A stretch of DNA of 64,000 nucleotides, taken from the IMG/VR virus record IMGVR_UViG_3300036818_000088, positions 1 through 64,000 of that record. The stretch is one strand, 5' to 3'. The translations under genes and the position numbers were made by a program. The stretch's first letter is position 1, and each line of letters starts with the position of its first letter. Shown one piece after another: positions 14,275 through 21,938 of the stretch. The notes beneath the pieces were generated by a model. It did no database searches, had not been told where the DNA came from, and was given only the letters and a program-made list of their open reading frames with translations. This DNA is from a virus.

Positions 14275-15244
14275 GGGGGTGGAGCGGTTCGTAATCTCAC
14301 AAACGCCGACTGGCCCAGCCACCTACAAGGATGGTGCTGGCCCCTGGGTCCACTACTCCGACTATGAGAAGGAGAAGACGCGGGCGGACGAACTCGCGGC
14401 AACGGATGAGGCTCAGCTTGAAAACTGCATCCTCGAACTCGAAGCCCGCGCCCAGAAAGCTGAGGACGCGCTTGCCGAGACGCTCGCAGACCGTGACGCC
14501 GCCTACAAGGGCGAGGAAATTGCCCAGCGTGAACGCGATCAAGCCCGCCAAGAGGTAAAGCGGCTGAAGGCCGAACGCTCAGAGGCAATCCGCGTTGTAG
14601 GCCACCGGCTCTTGTCGCACCCGCTCGTTACGACGATGGACGAGGTCCACCGAAACGCGATCAGCACGGTCCTCGATGCTCTGCTGGAAACTGGCGGACG
14701 GCCTAGTTGGAAATCGCAAGAGGAAGCCCGCCAAGAGGTGCTAGAGGAGGTGGCGGCTGAGTTCGAGAGGCGAGCGAAAGAGCAAGTGAAGAACGAGGCC
14801 GAGTGGGTCGAATCGAAGATGGCTGCGCTCACCTACGAGGCCGCCGCTGCTCATTGCCGCGGCCTCGCCACCCTTGATCCCTCTGGGGAAGTCGAGACCG
14901 ACGTTGACCGCGAGCTAACTGAACGGGCGGCCCATCCCTCCGGGGAGCAGGGGGAGGAGAAGTGCGTCAGCACCATTGTGGACTTCCTCGTCTCTTGGCG
15001 CTACTGCCCCGTGGCCACGGCACCGAACCCATCACTATCGTGCCTCGAAGACGCCGCTAAGCAACTGCTCGCTGCCCTTCGCACCCCCGTTACCGATACC
15101 TCCAAGGAGGAGGCCGACGGCTCGGATCGGTGCGGGGGTTCACGTCAAGTAAAGCGCTGGGGGGCCGGCGGAATGTTCGACTACGTGCCCTGTCAGGGGT
15201 GCATCGACTGTGATCCCTCCAAGGAGGAGCGAGAGGATGCCTGA
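14267..15244 (+). CDS. Hypothetical 325-aa coiled-coil protein
   Basis: The GTG at 14267 overlaps the upstream stop and follows GGAGG; the frame upstream of it is arginine-rich shadow. Residues 35-110 are a long charged coiled coil (EKEKTRADELAATDEAQ, AQRERDQARQEVKRLKAE). The second half has a different character, with ALLETGGRPSWKSQEEARQE and a Cys-rich end (CQGCIDC). Two internal SKEE segments coincide with ribosome-binding-like AAGGAGG, hinting at earlier gene junctions. Function unknown. Confidence 0.55.
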   Translation: MAEGVERFVISQTPTGPATYKDGAGPWVHYSDYEKEKTRADELAATDEAQLENCILELEARAQKAEDALAETLADRDAAYKGEEIAQRERDQARQEVKRLKAERSEAIRVVGHRLLSHPLVTTMDEVHRNAISTVLDALLETGGRPSWKSQEEARQEVLEEVAAEFERRAKEQVKNEAEWVESKMAALTYEAAAAHCRGLATLDPSGEVETDVDRELTERAAHPSGEQGEEKCVSTIVDFLVSWRYCPVATAPNPSLSCLEDAAKQLLAALRTPVTDTSKEEADGSDRCGGSRQVKRWGAGGMFDYVPCQGCIDCDPSKEEREDA

Positions 15245-15446
15245 GAACGCGATCAGCAACGACCGCGCCGACCGGATCATTCACCACCTGGCGGAGTGCC
15301 ATCGGGAGATTGTCGCCGCCGCCGAAGCTGAGGAGATCGATACCTGGATGGCGGCTGATCTAGTAGGCATCCTCTTCGACAAGGCGAAGGACGAAATCAA
15401 CCGTCGCCGCGCTGCTTCTTCCAAGGAGGTGCAGGGCGATGGCTAA
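15237..15446 (+). CDS. Hypothetical 69-aa helical protein
   Basis: ATG at 15237 overlaps the previous stop and follows AAGGAGGAGCGAG. Helical throughout, with DRIIHHLAECHREIVAAAEAEE. No family recognised. Ends SSKEVQGDG, again encoded over the next gene's ribosome-binding site. Confidence 0.55.
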   Translation: MPENAISNDRADRIIHHLAECHREIVAAAEAEEIDTWMAADLVGILFDKAKDEINRRRAASSKEVQGDG

Positions 15447-15639
15447 ATACGCGGTCACGATCCGTGGCCTAGCAGAGCAGGTCGTGTATGTGAAGGCAGA
15501 GTCGCGCTCCGCCGCGCGAGAGGCCGCCCGTAATCGCGAGTTCCACGACGCTCAGGAAATCGACTTCGCTTCGGGTCATCCCGTATGGCCTTCGCGGGAG
15601 CCGGTTGACCTCTTGGAGGTGGAAGGCGATGGCGAGTAG
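15439..15639 (+). CDS. Hypothetical 66-aa protein
   Basis: ATG overlaps the upstream gene and follows AAGGAGG. The pattern YAVTIRGLAEQVVYVKAESRS followed by AREAARNREF is that of small beta-alpha phage proteins with a modulator-like fold. No firm family. Overlaps the PAPS-reductase-like gene. Confidence 0.55.
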   Translation: MAKYAVTIRGLAEQVVYVKAESRSAAREAARNREFHDAQEIDFASGHPVWPSREPVDLLEVEGDGE

Positions 15640-16501
15640 CCCAGCCCAACCGCAGCAACTTCTCGACATTGAGATCTGGCAGGCGTGTGAACGCGCAATC
15701 GAGCAAGAGAACCCCTCCCATGTCTTCGGCCTCTTCTCCGGCGGCCACGACTCAGTGTGCGCCCTGCACCGCATCGCCCAGCACCCACGCTTCACCGCAG
15801 CCGTCCACCTCAACACGGGCATTGGCATCCCCGAGACACGCGAGTACGTCTACGAGACCTGCAAAGCATTCGGCTGGCCCTTGATCGAGATGCACGCCGA
15901 GCGCGAGTACGAGGAGATGGTCCTCGACGGCGTCAAAACAAAGCGCGGCATTAACCGAGGCTTCCCCGGCGGCGATGCTTCCCATAAGACCTATTACCAC
16001 TGGCTAAAGCAACGCCAGATCCGCCGCTTGGTCCGAGAGCACAAGCAGCACGATGGCGACCGCATCGCCCTCTCAACTGGAGCCCGCAGGGAGGAGTCCC
16101 AGCGGCGCATGTCAGCGGCCCTAGCGGTTCCCGTTCGACGTGAGGGCGCCCAGCTCTGGCTGAACCCAATCCTTGCCTTCACTTCCAAAGACAAGGACGC
16201 CGATATGGAGACACACGGTATTGAGCGCAACCCCGTGGTTGACATGCTCCATCGCTCGGGAGAGTGCCTGTGCGGTGCGTTGGCCCAGGCCGACGAAATC
16301 CGCGAGATTGAGCTGTTCTTCCCAGACATCGCGCAACGCATCCACGATCTTGAGGAGAAAGTTGAGAGGGCTGGTATCGCAGCTTGCCGTTGGGCAAATC
16401 GCCTTCCCAGCGGTGTCTCCAACGACCAAGAGGCAATGCCTCTCTGCATCGCCTGTACGCCTGTTTTGGAGGAGCCGATCCGAGGAGCCACACACCGATG
16501 A
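15629..16501 (+). CDS. PAPS reductase-like adenine nucleotide alpha-hydrolase
   Basis: The start is the ATG at 15629 after TTGGAGGTGGAAGG. The PP-loop is SGGHDS (37-42), followed by HLNTGIG, and later GARREESQRR and a C-terminal SGECLCG block with paired cysteines. This is the phosphoadenosine phosphosulfate reductase family as found in phages. Members activate substrates by adenylation; in phage genomes they are suspected of acting in DNA or nucleotide modification (DndC is a distant relative) rather than sulphate assimilation. The substrate is unknown here. Confidence 0.8.
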   Translation: MASSPAQPQQLLDIEIWQACERAIEQENPSHVFGLFSGGHDSVCALHRIAQHPRFTAAVHLNTGIGIPETREYVYETCKAFGWPLIEMHAEREYEEMVLDGVKTKRGINRGFPGGDASHKTYYHWLKQRQIRRLVREHKQHDGDRIALSTGARREESQRRMSAALAVPVRREGAQLWLNPILAFTSKDKDADMETHGIERNPVVDMLHRSGECLCGALAQADEIREIELFFPDIAQRIHDLEEKVERAGIAACRWANRLPSGVSNDQEAMPLCIACTPVLEEPIRGATHR

Positions 16502-16668
16502 GTAAGCAGGAGGAGGCGATCGAACGACTGATTCGCGAGTACGAGGACCGGGCCTCGGCACAGAACGCCTATCGCCAGGTCGCCGCCACATATCGAGGGG
16601 TCATCAGAGACCTTCAAAAGCTGCTCTCTCCGGTTGATTACGAGGTCAAGAGGACCGACCATGAGTAA
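16498..16668 (+). CDS. Hypothetical 56-aa helical protein
   Basis: The start is the ATG at 16498, overlapping the upstream stop. It reads MSKQEEAIERLIREYEDRAS, one amphipathic helix followed by a second. No family recognised. Several genes here begin Met/Val-Ser-Lys. Confidence 0.55.
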   Translation: MSKQEEAIERLIREYEDRASAQNAYRQVAATYRGVIRDLQKLLSPVDYEVKRTDHE

Positions 16669-17041
16669 GCTAGGGGGGGACGAGATCAAGCTGACCGAAG
16701 CGCAACGACGGGTGCTGAGAGACGCTGCGCGCGACTTGCACGGAGAACGGACCTGCCACGTCGGTCCAGGTGGCGCCCGCGCTGCCAAGGCGCTCGAAGC
16801 TCTCGGCCTTGGCACTTACTACCGCCGGACACAGCGCGGCAGCCGCTTCAACCGCGAAGTCTCGCCGTCGCGCTTCGTCATCAGGGAGGCCGGGATCGAT
16901 GCTCTCGACTTGGGGACCGACCATGAGCTGAAGGCGAGCGGGTCACCACCGTCAACAGGCAGGGCTGGCTCGTTGGGCTTGAGGTTCTGCACTCCCCCCT
17001 ACGGCAGGGAGGTGGGGAGGGATGAGCGACAGCGGAGCTAA
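16661..17041 (+). CDS. Hypothetical 126-aa protein
   Basis: ATG at 16661 overlaps the previous stop. Residues 1-85 look like a small winged-helix-type domain (LTEAQRRVLRDAARDL, AAKALEALGLGTYYRR). The C-terminal 40 residues are low-complexity and overlap the next gene by 20 bases. Function unknown. Confidence 0.55.
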   Translation: MSKLGGDEIKLTEAQRRVLRDAARDLHGERTCHVGPGGARAAKALEALGLGTYYRRTQRGSRFNREVSPSRFVIREAGIDALDLGTDHELKASGSPPSTGRAGSLGLRFCTPPYGREVGRDERQRS

Positions 17042-17792
17042 AGGAAAACCGAAGAAAAAACTGCCGCGTAAACACGGAACCAGAGCCAAGTACATCAAGG
17101 AGAAATGCCATTGTCCTCGATGCCGCGAAGCCAACAATGACTACCTCGCCAAGCGCCGCTCCAAAAAGCGCGCGGATGCAGCCAAAGTCCCGACCGGCTC
17201 TAACCTCACCACCGCCCAAAAATCCATCCGCGATTCGCTGATCGTCAGCCGGCGCAATCAGGGCTGGTCATTTGAGAAGATCGGCAAAGAGGTCAAGCTG
17301 GGGGTCAGGGCGACGGAAATGGCGTACGAGCGCAAGCTTGCCTCGATGGAGTCGGTGCTGGAGGTCGATGCGAGGAAGATCGTCGAAAGGCTGATAACGG
17401 AAATCCAGTTCTCGGTCGGAGACCTGGAGCAGATCGCTCTCGCCGCGATCGAAGCCGGCAATACCGCCTCGGCGGTCAGCGCCAAGCGAGCGGCCAACGA
17501 GGCGCGAGAGCGCCTACAGAACCTTCTGCAGACGACCGGCGTCCTGCCACACGACCTCGGCACGATCAAACATCAGCTCGAATTCCGCGTCGTCGTCGTG
17601 GAGATCGTCAAACTGGTTCACACCTTCGTCGGGGAAATCGAGGCCATCGCCTTGCCCGAGGACAAGCGACCCGAAGTGCTGAAGGCCGCAGGCAAGCTCA
17701 CCACCGGCCTCGAGCAACTCGACGAGCAACCGAGCGCGAACGGAGGAGACGATGGAACAGCTGAAAAAGAAACAGCCGCAACCGCTTCGTGA
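17022..17792 (+). CDS. Zinc-finger plus helix-turn-helix protein, possible terminase small subunit
   Basis: A 256-aa protein. Residues 17-45 form a HGT...Y...CHCPRC knuckle typical of actinophage DNA-binding proteins. A helix-turn-helix follows (IVSRRNQGWSFEKIGKEVKL), then coiled-coil helices (VDARKIVERLITEIQ, VSAKRAANEARERLQ). A helix-turn-helix plus oligomerising helices fits small terminases, but the large subunit is 5 kb away, so this remains a suggestion. Confidence 0.5.
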   Translation: MSDSGAKGKPKKKLPRKHGTRAKYIKEKCHCPRCREANNDYLAKRRSKKRADAAKVPTGSNLTTAQKSIRDSLIVSRRNQGWSFEKIGKEVKLGVRATEMAYERKLASMESVLEVDARKIVERLITEIQFSVGDLEQIALAAIEAGNTASAVSAKRAANEARERLQNLLQTTGVLPHDLGTIKHQLEFRVVVVEIVKLVHTFVGEIEAIALPEDKRPEVLKAAGKLTTGLEQLDEQPSANGGDDGTAEKETAATAS

Positions 17793-17910
17793 GGGCGAAG
17801 TGATCCCGCTGGATGAGAAAGACCGCCTCGATGAGCGCGAGGCCGATATCGGGCCGCCGCCTTCACGGCGCCCCCACCGCGATGACGAGCCACCCGACAA
17901 GGCGGCGTAA
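17752..17910 (+). CDS. Hypothetical 52-aa protein
   Basis: ATG with CGGAGGAGACG directly upstream, lying across the end of the preceding gene. Charged and Pro-rich (LKKKQPQPLREGEVIPL). No family recognised. The good ribosome-binding site and the overlap with the next start at 17882 support it. Confidence 0.45.
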   Translation: MEQLKKKQPQPLREGEVIPLDEKDRLDEREADIGPPPSRRPHRDDEPPDKAA

Positions 17911-18265
17911 ACGCTCAGGCGGCATCCTCGGCCGCCTCAGCGCAACGTTCACCGATCCGCGCCGCGTCGGAGGCTCAATCGACCCTGCCACTCGCCAGAT
18001 CGACCCCGAGCGCGCGGTGCTGCTTGAGCGCGTCGCCGTCGCCGAAGTCGCAATGGAGCGCGAGGACGTGGGCGAGTGCGTGCTGGCGATCGAGCTAGCC
18101 GGCAAGCTGAACACGACCAATGAGGAGGCGCGGCTACTGCTGCTCGCCACGCCCGACGCGGCGGCGCTGCTGGTCGCCCAGACACTAGGGCTGGCCCGTC
18201 ACGGCCGCGTCGGGCCTGAGTTCGAGGCTGCGCTTGAGAACAGAATTCGCGAGGCGGCGGGGTAG
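17882..18265 (+). CDS. Hypothetical 127-aa protein
   Basis: ATG at 17882 inside the previous gene's end. An N-terminal basic stretch (SHPTRRRKRSGG) is followed by a helical bundle (LLERVAVAEVAMEREDVGECVLAI). No family recognised. It ends three bases before the cytosine methyltransferase. Confidence 0.5.
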   Translation: MTSHPTRRRKRSGGILGRLSATFTDPRRVGGSIDPATRQIDPERAVLLERVAVAEVAMEREDVGECVLAIELAGKLNTTNEEARLLLLATPDAAALLVAQTLGLARHGRVGPEFEAALENRIREAAG

Positions 18266-18268
18266 GGT

Positions 18269-19303
18269 GTGCGAGTCGGATCGGTCTTCAGCGGACACGG
18301 AGCGCTCGACTTCGGCCTCCACCTCGCCGGCCTTGAGCATGGCTGGTTCTGCGAGTCCGACCCCTTCCGCCGAGACATCCTCTCCAAGCGCTGGCCCGGA
18401 GTCCCAATCTTCGAGGACATCCGAGGACTCGGAGCAGATGACGCTGGATCCATCGATGTCATCGCTGGCGGCTTCCCCTGCCGAGGTATCTCAGCAGCAG
18501 GAAAGCGAGAGGGCTTCGGCCACCCCGAAACCGTTCTGTGGCGAGAGATGCTCCGGACCATTCGCGAGTTTCGACCCCGCTACGTCATCGTGGAGAACGT
18601 GCGCGATCTCCTTGTTCTCCGACCACCCGGAGGACACCCCGGAGACCTCTGGCGAGAGGTTCTTGGAGGGCTTTCCGCGAGCGGGTTCGATGCTGTCTGG
18701 GACGTGCTACCAGCAGCAGCCTTCGGCGCCCCTCACCTCCGTCAAAGGGTCGTCGCCATTGCTGCCCACTCCGACCGTGCAGGATGGGAGCAACGTGGAG
18801 GGCGAGAGCCAGACACGGCGCAACTCCCCGCCGCTGAACGCACTGGTCCGGCTGCTCCCAACCCCAACGGCCAACGACGACAACAAGTCCCCGGAGGCGC
18901 ATCTGGCGATGAAGCGGCGGATGTCGGAGACGGACGGCTCCGACCGCACGCAGATCACGAGCTTGCAGGTACTGGCGAAGGCGGGGTTCCAGCAGCCGAT
19001 GCCGCTCCTTCCGACCCTGACCAGCGCCTCCTACAAACAGGGCGGAACGGCAGCGGAGCAGACGGAGATCAAGCGGATTCTCGGGGTCTTGCCGAGTGGG
19101 GAGAGTACGGATTCGCCATCGAGCGATGGGAGCGAGTCCACGGGCCTGCGCCTAGCCCCCTCATTCGTAGAGTGGATGATGGGTCTTCCCCAGGGGTGGT
19201 CCGATCCCGACTGTCTGCTCTCGGCGACGGAGTTCTCGTTGATCTGGGAATCACAGCGGGGCGCTACGTCCTCGACCTCGACAGAGAAGTAGCCGATGCC
19301 TAA
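18269..19303 (+). CDS. C5-cytosine DNA methyltransferase
   Basis: A 344-aa protein with GTG start. Motif I is SVFSGHGALDFG, motif IV GGFPCRGIS with the catalytic Cys71, motif VI ENV (109-111), motif VIII QRVVAIA, and motif X-like RLSALGDGV near the end. The target-recognition part is low-complexity, because it is overlapped for most of its length by a second reading frame (18438-19292). It presumably protects phage DNA from host restriction or pairs with the nuclease-like protein encoded next. Confidence 0.85.
   Translation: MRVGSVFSGHGALDFGLHLAGLEHGWFCESDPFRRDILSKRWPGVPIFEDIRGLGADDAGSIDVIAGGFPCRGISAAGKREGFGHPETVLWREMLRTIREFRPRYVIVENVRDLLVLRPPGGHPGDLWREVLGGLSASGFDAVWDVLPAAAFGAPHLRQRVVAIAAHSDRAGWEQRGGREPDTAQLPAAERTGPAAPNPNGQRRQQVPGGASGDEAADVGDGRLRPHADHELAGTGEGGVPAADAAPSDPDQRLLQTGRNGSGADGDQADSRGLAEWGEYGFAIERWERVHGPAPSPLIRRVDDGSSPGVVRSRLSALGDGVLVDLGITAGRYVLDLDREVADA
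18438..19292 (+). CDS. Overlapping-frame methylase-associated protein (dual coding)
   Basis: This frame lies entirely inside the C5-methyltransferase gene. It is open from 18234; the ATG at 18438 gives a 284-aa product. It shows features I recognise from a widespread phage family often labelled as cytosine methylase-associated: CGERCSGPFASFDPATSSWR, FLEGFPRAGSMLSG, two LLPTPT segments, and the C-terminal SFVEWMMGLPQGW. These motifs would not arise by chance in a shadow frame. Both frames therefore seem to be used. The GGAG upstream is closely spaced, so the exact start is unsure. Confidence 0.6.
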   Translation: MTLDPSMSSLAASPAEVSQQQESERASATPKPFCGERCSGPFASFDPATSSWRTCAISLFSDHPEDTPETSGERFLEGFPRAGSMLSGTCYQQQPSAPLTSVKGSSPLLPTPTVQDGSNVEGESQTRRNSPPLNALVRLLPTPTANDDNKSPEAHLAMKRRMSETDGSDRTQITSLQVLAKAGFQQPMPLLPTLTSASYKQGGTAAEQTEIKRILGVLPSGESTDSPSSDGSESTGLRLAPSFVEWMMGLPQGWSDPDCLLSATEFSLIWESQRGATSSTSTEK

Positions 19304-20111
19304 ACCCCTAACGCACAGCGAACTGATCGAGCGCCTCCAACGCCGGGTGCTCAGCCATGAGGGCCAAGGGCATCGGGCCTTCCTGCTGACCGAGGTGGGG
19401 CTTGGCTCACGGCGCGCAGATGCGATCAGCATCGGCCTATGGGCTTCGCGCGGGCAGCTTCTCGAAGGCTTCGAGGCGAAGTCCACGCGGGGGGATTGGC
19501 TGCGGGAGTACGAAGACCACCAAAAGGCAGAACCGCTGATGGCTATCGTCGATCGTTACTGGCTCGTCACCAACCCCGATGTCCTGCAACCCGGTGAGTT
19601 GCCCGAGAGTTGGGGCCTGCTCATCTCCAACGGCCGCGGTCGCAACCTGAAGGTCGCCAAGCCGGCGCCGAAGTTGCGCGAGTCAGGTGACAGCGTAGGC
19701 CGTGAAGTCCTCGTCTCGTTGCTGCGGCGCCTGCGTGCCCTCGGTGAGGACGAACGAGCCGAGGTCTATGAACAGGCGCGTGAGGCCGCTGCCCAGTCGG
19801 TTGACTTCGACCGCCGCCGCCTTGAGCATGAAAACGAACGTCTCAAACGTTGGACACAGGAGTTCGAAGAAGGTTGGGATGCCTTCCACCGCGCCCTTGG
19901 ACTCGACCGCTGGAAGTGGCAGCCGACCGTCGAGAATCTCGCCTTCCTCGGCCAGGTCGCCGAAGCCCTGCGTGACGGCCAAGAGGGCCTGGAGCGCCTG
20001 CACCGCGATGTCAAGCACAAGGAAGCAGCAGCCGCTGATCTCGTCGGCCAGCTCAACGATGCGCTCGGCGACCTCGGCGCAGCCATCTACGGCAGGGGGC
20101 AGGCAGCTTGA
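19296..20111 (+). CDS. PD-(D/E)XK-like nuclease with C-terminal coiled coil
   Basis: A 271-aa protein overlapping the methyltransferase stop. Residues 10-110 look like a restriction-endonuclease fold: helix ELIERLQRRVL, RRADAISIG (Asp), EGFEAKSTRGDW (Glu-x-Lys), then YWLVTNP. The rest is helical. A close relation to MmcB-type or restriction enzymes cannot be settled from sequence. Its place between two DNA methyltransferases suggests a restriction-modification or self-discrimination cassette. Confidence 0.55.
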   Translation: MPKPLTHSELIERLQRRVLSHEGQGHRAFLLTEVGLGSRRADAISIGLWASRGQLLEGFEAKSTRGDWLREYEDHQKAEPLMAIVDRYWLVTNPDVLQPGELPESWGLLISNGRGRNLKVAKPAPKLRESGDSVGREVLVSLLRRLRALGEDERAEVYEQAREAAAQSVDFDRRRLEHENERLKRWTQEFEEGWDAFHRALGLDRWKWQPTVENLAFLGQVAEALRDGQEGLERLHRDVKHKEAAAADLVGQLNDALGDLGAAIYGRGQAA

Positions 20112-20851
20112 AGCCCTACTACTCCGAGGGCGGGATTGAGATTTGGCATGGCGATTGTCGAGAGGTGCTGCCGCAGATCGGCCCGGTCGACGCGGTCCTT
20201 ACTGATCCGCCCTACGGCGACACGTCCCTCGACTGGGACCAGCCGGTCAAGGGATGGCTGGACCTGATCGACACTCGCCAGGTTTGGTGCTTCGGGTCAA
20301 TGCGCTTCTGGCTCGAGCACGGTTCCGACTTCCGAGAGAACTGGACCTATGCGCAAGAGATCATCTGGGAGAAGCACAACGGGTCAAGCTTCCACGCCGA
20401 TCGTTTCAAGCGGGTGCACGAGTTGGCCATCCACTGGTATCGCGGCGCGTGGTCGGCGCTCTATCGGAACACGCCGGTCACCCTCGACGCGACTCCGCGA
20501 ACAGTTCGACGCAAGCAGCGCCCGCCGCACACCGGCCATATCGAGGCCGGTTCCTATCGCTCCCTTGACGGTGGCCTCAAGCTCATGCGCTCAGTGCTGC
20601 AGGTCCGCTCTGAGCACGGCCGCGCCGTACACCCGTGCCAGAAGCCGCTCGGCATCCTTACCCCGCTGCTTGGCTGCTCGGTTCCCCAGGGTGGCCTGGT
20701 CCTCGATCCGTTCATGGGCAGTGGGACCACGCTGCTTGCAGCTAAGAACCTGAATCGCCGAGCCATCGGTATCGAGATCGAGGAGCGCTTCTGTGAGGTC
20801 GCCGTCCAACGACTGGCGCAGGAAGTGCTCGATGTCGAGGCGGCATGCTGA
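20108..20851 (+). CDS. N4-cytosine/N6-adenine DNA methyltransferase
   Basis: A 247-aa protein with TTG start overlapping the previous stop. Catalytic motif IV DPPY is at residues 33-36, and the AdoMet-binding LDPFMGSGTT is near 205-215, the beta-class order. KPLGILTPLL precedes motif I as in this class. Together with the C5 enzyme upstream it gives the phage two base modifications. Confidence 0.88.
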   Translation: MKPYYSEGGIEIWHGDCREVLPQIGPVDAVLTDPPYGDTSLDWDQPVKGWLDLIDTRQVWCFGSMRFWLEHGSDFRENWTYAQEIIWEKHNGSSFHADRFKRVHELAIHWYRGAWSALYRNTPVTLDATPRTVRRKQRPPHTGHIEAGSYRSLDGGLKLMRSVLQVRSEHGRAVHPCQKPLGILTPLLGCSVPQGGLVLDPFMGSGTTLLAAKNLNRRAIGIEIEERFCEVAVQRLAQEVLDVEAAC

Positions 20852-20908
20852 ACCTCCTTCACCACATGCTAAGATGCCCTGCACACCCGATCATCGACTC
20901 CTGAAGGA
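20848..20908 (+). promoter_or_regulatory. Promoter, decamer and Shine-Dalgarno hairpin
   Basis: CTGAAC (20848-20853) lies 16 nt before the -10 TAAGAT (20870-20875) of an extended TGC box. CACCCGATCA is at 20884-20893. The downstream CTCCTGAAGGAG (20897-20908) is a perfect 4-bp hairpin that hides part of the ribosome-binding site. A near copy of the CTGAAC, CTCCTTCAC, TGCTA string occurs at 35930-35953. Confidence 0.65.
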
Positions 20909-20917
20909 GCGTGCCAG

Positions 20918-21118
20918 ATGCCCGACGATTTCCTCATCACCGAATTCAAGGACTCGGCCGAGATCCCGCCGGAGGTTGCCGAGAGACAGTTCGAAGTATA
21001 CCGCCGCCTCATGAGCACCCGGATCTTCGATCATCAGCGCGACTGCCCCGAAGATGTCCAACGCCGCAGCTTCCCCCCTGTCGTAGGCCCCGGCCGCGGT
21101 CGCCCCCTCAAGCCGTGA
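20918..21118 (+). CDS. Hypothetical 66-aa protein, decamer-controlled
   Basis: First gene after the promoter at 20848, with GAAGGAG before the ATG. Acidic N-terminus (MPDDFLITEFKDSAEIPPE), Pro/Gly-rich C-terminus. No family recognised. Stop overlaps the next GTG. Confidence 0.6.
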   Translation: MPDDFLITEFKDSAEIPPEVAERQFEVYRRLMSTRIFDHQRDCPEDVQRRSFPPVVGPGRGRPLKP

Positions 21119-21492
21119 GCGAGCCTTTCGAGCTGCGCGGTCGCAAGCTCTACCAACAGAGCGAACGGGTAAAACTCAGCCCCGGCGACAGCGCAGAAGT
21201 CAACCGTCGCCAGGCCCGCGCGATGCAAGATGCCGTCGCCAAGGCTCGCGCAGAGGGTCGGCTGACGGTTGCCGATGCCCGTGGCGAGCTAGGCGTCCTG
21301 CATGAAGTCCTGCGCCAACTCAATGTCGCCGGCTCACTTCCCGTCGGCATCCGCCTCGCCCCCGCCGAGCGCGAGTACGGTCTCCGCACCAAGGTCCAGG
21401 CCGCCCAGCGCCAGCGTCGCCGTGCCGAGAAGAAAGCCCGCGCCGCAGGTCGAGCACCGAAGAAATCGAAGTCGCGCAAGCGTCGCGGCTAG
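21115..21492 (+). CDS. Hypothetical 125-aa basic protein
   Basis: GTG at 21115 overlaps the preceding stop; the longer reading upstream is a shadow. The C-terminus is extremely basic (RRRAEKKARAAGRAPKKSKS). A helical middle part includes EVNRRQARAMQDAVAKARAEG. It may bind nucleic acid; unknown family. Confidence 0.55.
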   Translation: MSEPFELRGRKLYQQSERVKLSPGDSAEVNRRQARAMQDAVAKARAEGRLTVADARGELGVLHEVLRQLNVAGSLPVGIRLAPAEREYGLRTKVQAAQRQRRRAEKKARAAGRAPKKSKSRKRRG

Positions 21493-21532
21493 CGCTAACG
21501 ATCTTCGGACCAAAGTACGCTCCGCCCTGTGC

Positions 21533-21769
21533 ATGGGAACCGATCTGCGACTACTGCAATCGCTTGGATGCTACCTCGGGATGGTGCTCCTCGTTGGCCA
21601 ACTTCTGCTTCGCGCGTTCGCTCAGATCCCTTTCGACTCTCTCTTCCTCGGCATCACCGGCCTTCTTATCCTCACGCCAATGTTCGGCACCGACTTCGTT
21701 GTTGCGGTAATAAGAGCGGTGCGGGGTAGTGGGGGAGCCAATGATCGGAGTTCCACCGATGGCCTCTAA
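21533..21769 (+). CDS. Small membrane protein, 78 aa
   Basis: ATG at 21533 with no evident ribosome-binding site; a TACGCT box about 10 nt upstream could give an almost leaderless transcript. Two hydrophobic helices lie at about residues 10-30 and 38-60. Forms a run of three consecutive membrane proteins before the terminase. Confidence 0.5.
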   Translation: MGTDLRLLQSLGCYLGMVLLVGQLLLRAFAQIPFDSLFLGITGLLILTPMFGTDFVVAVIRAVRGSGGANDRSSTDGL

Positions 21770-21938
21770 CCCAGTCCAAACGGTGGTAGCCTTCATGCGG
21801 CAACGCGCCCGCCTGATGGCAACCAAGGCACCCAAGGATGCGCCTTGGCTGCTGATCGGCGTATTGATCCTAGGAATAATCTTGCTGCTGCTCTACGGCC
21901 TCGCCTCGCAGCTTGACATGGGAATGGTGAGCTGGTGA
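21741..21938 (+). CDS. Small single-pass membrane protein, 65 aa
   Basis: ATG at 21741 follows GGGGGAG; GTG at 21729 is an alternative. A basic amphipathic start (RQRARLMATKAPKD) precedes one strong helix (WLLIGVLILGIILLLLYGL). Could be a holin-, pinholin- or spanin-type protein, but it is far from the lysis genes. Confidence 0.5.
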   Translation: MIGVPPMASNPVQTVVAFMRQRARLMATKAPKDAPWLLIGVLILGIILLLLYGLASQLDMGMVSW

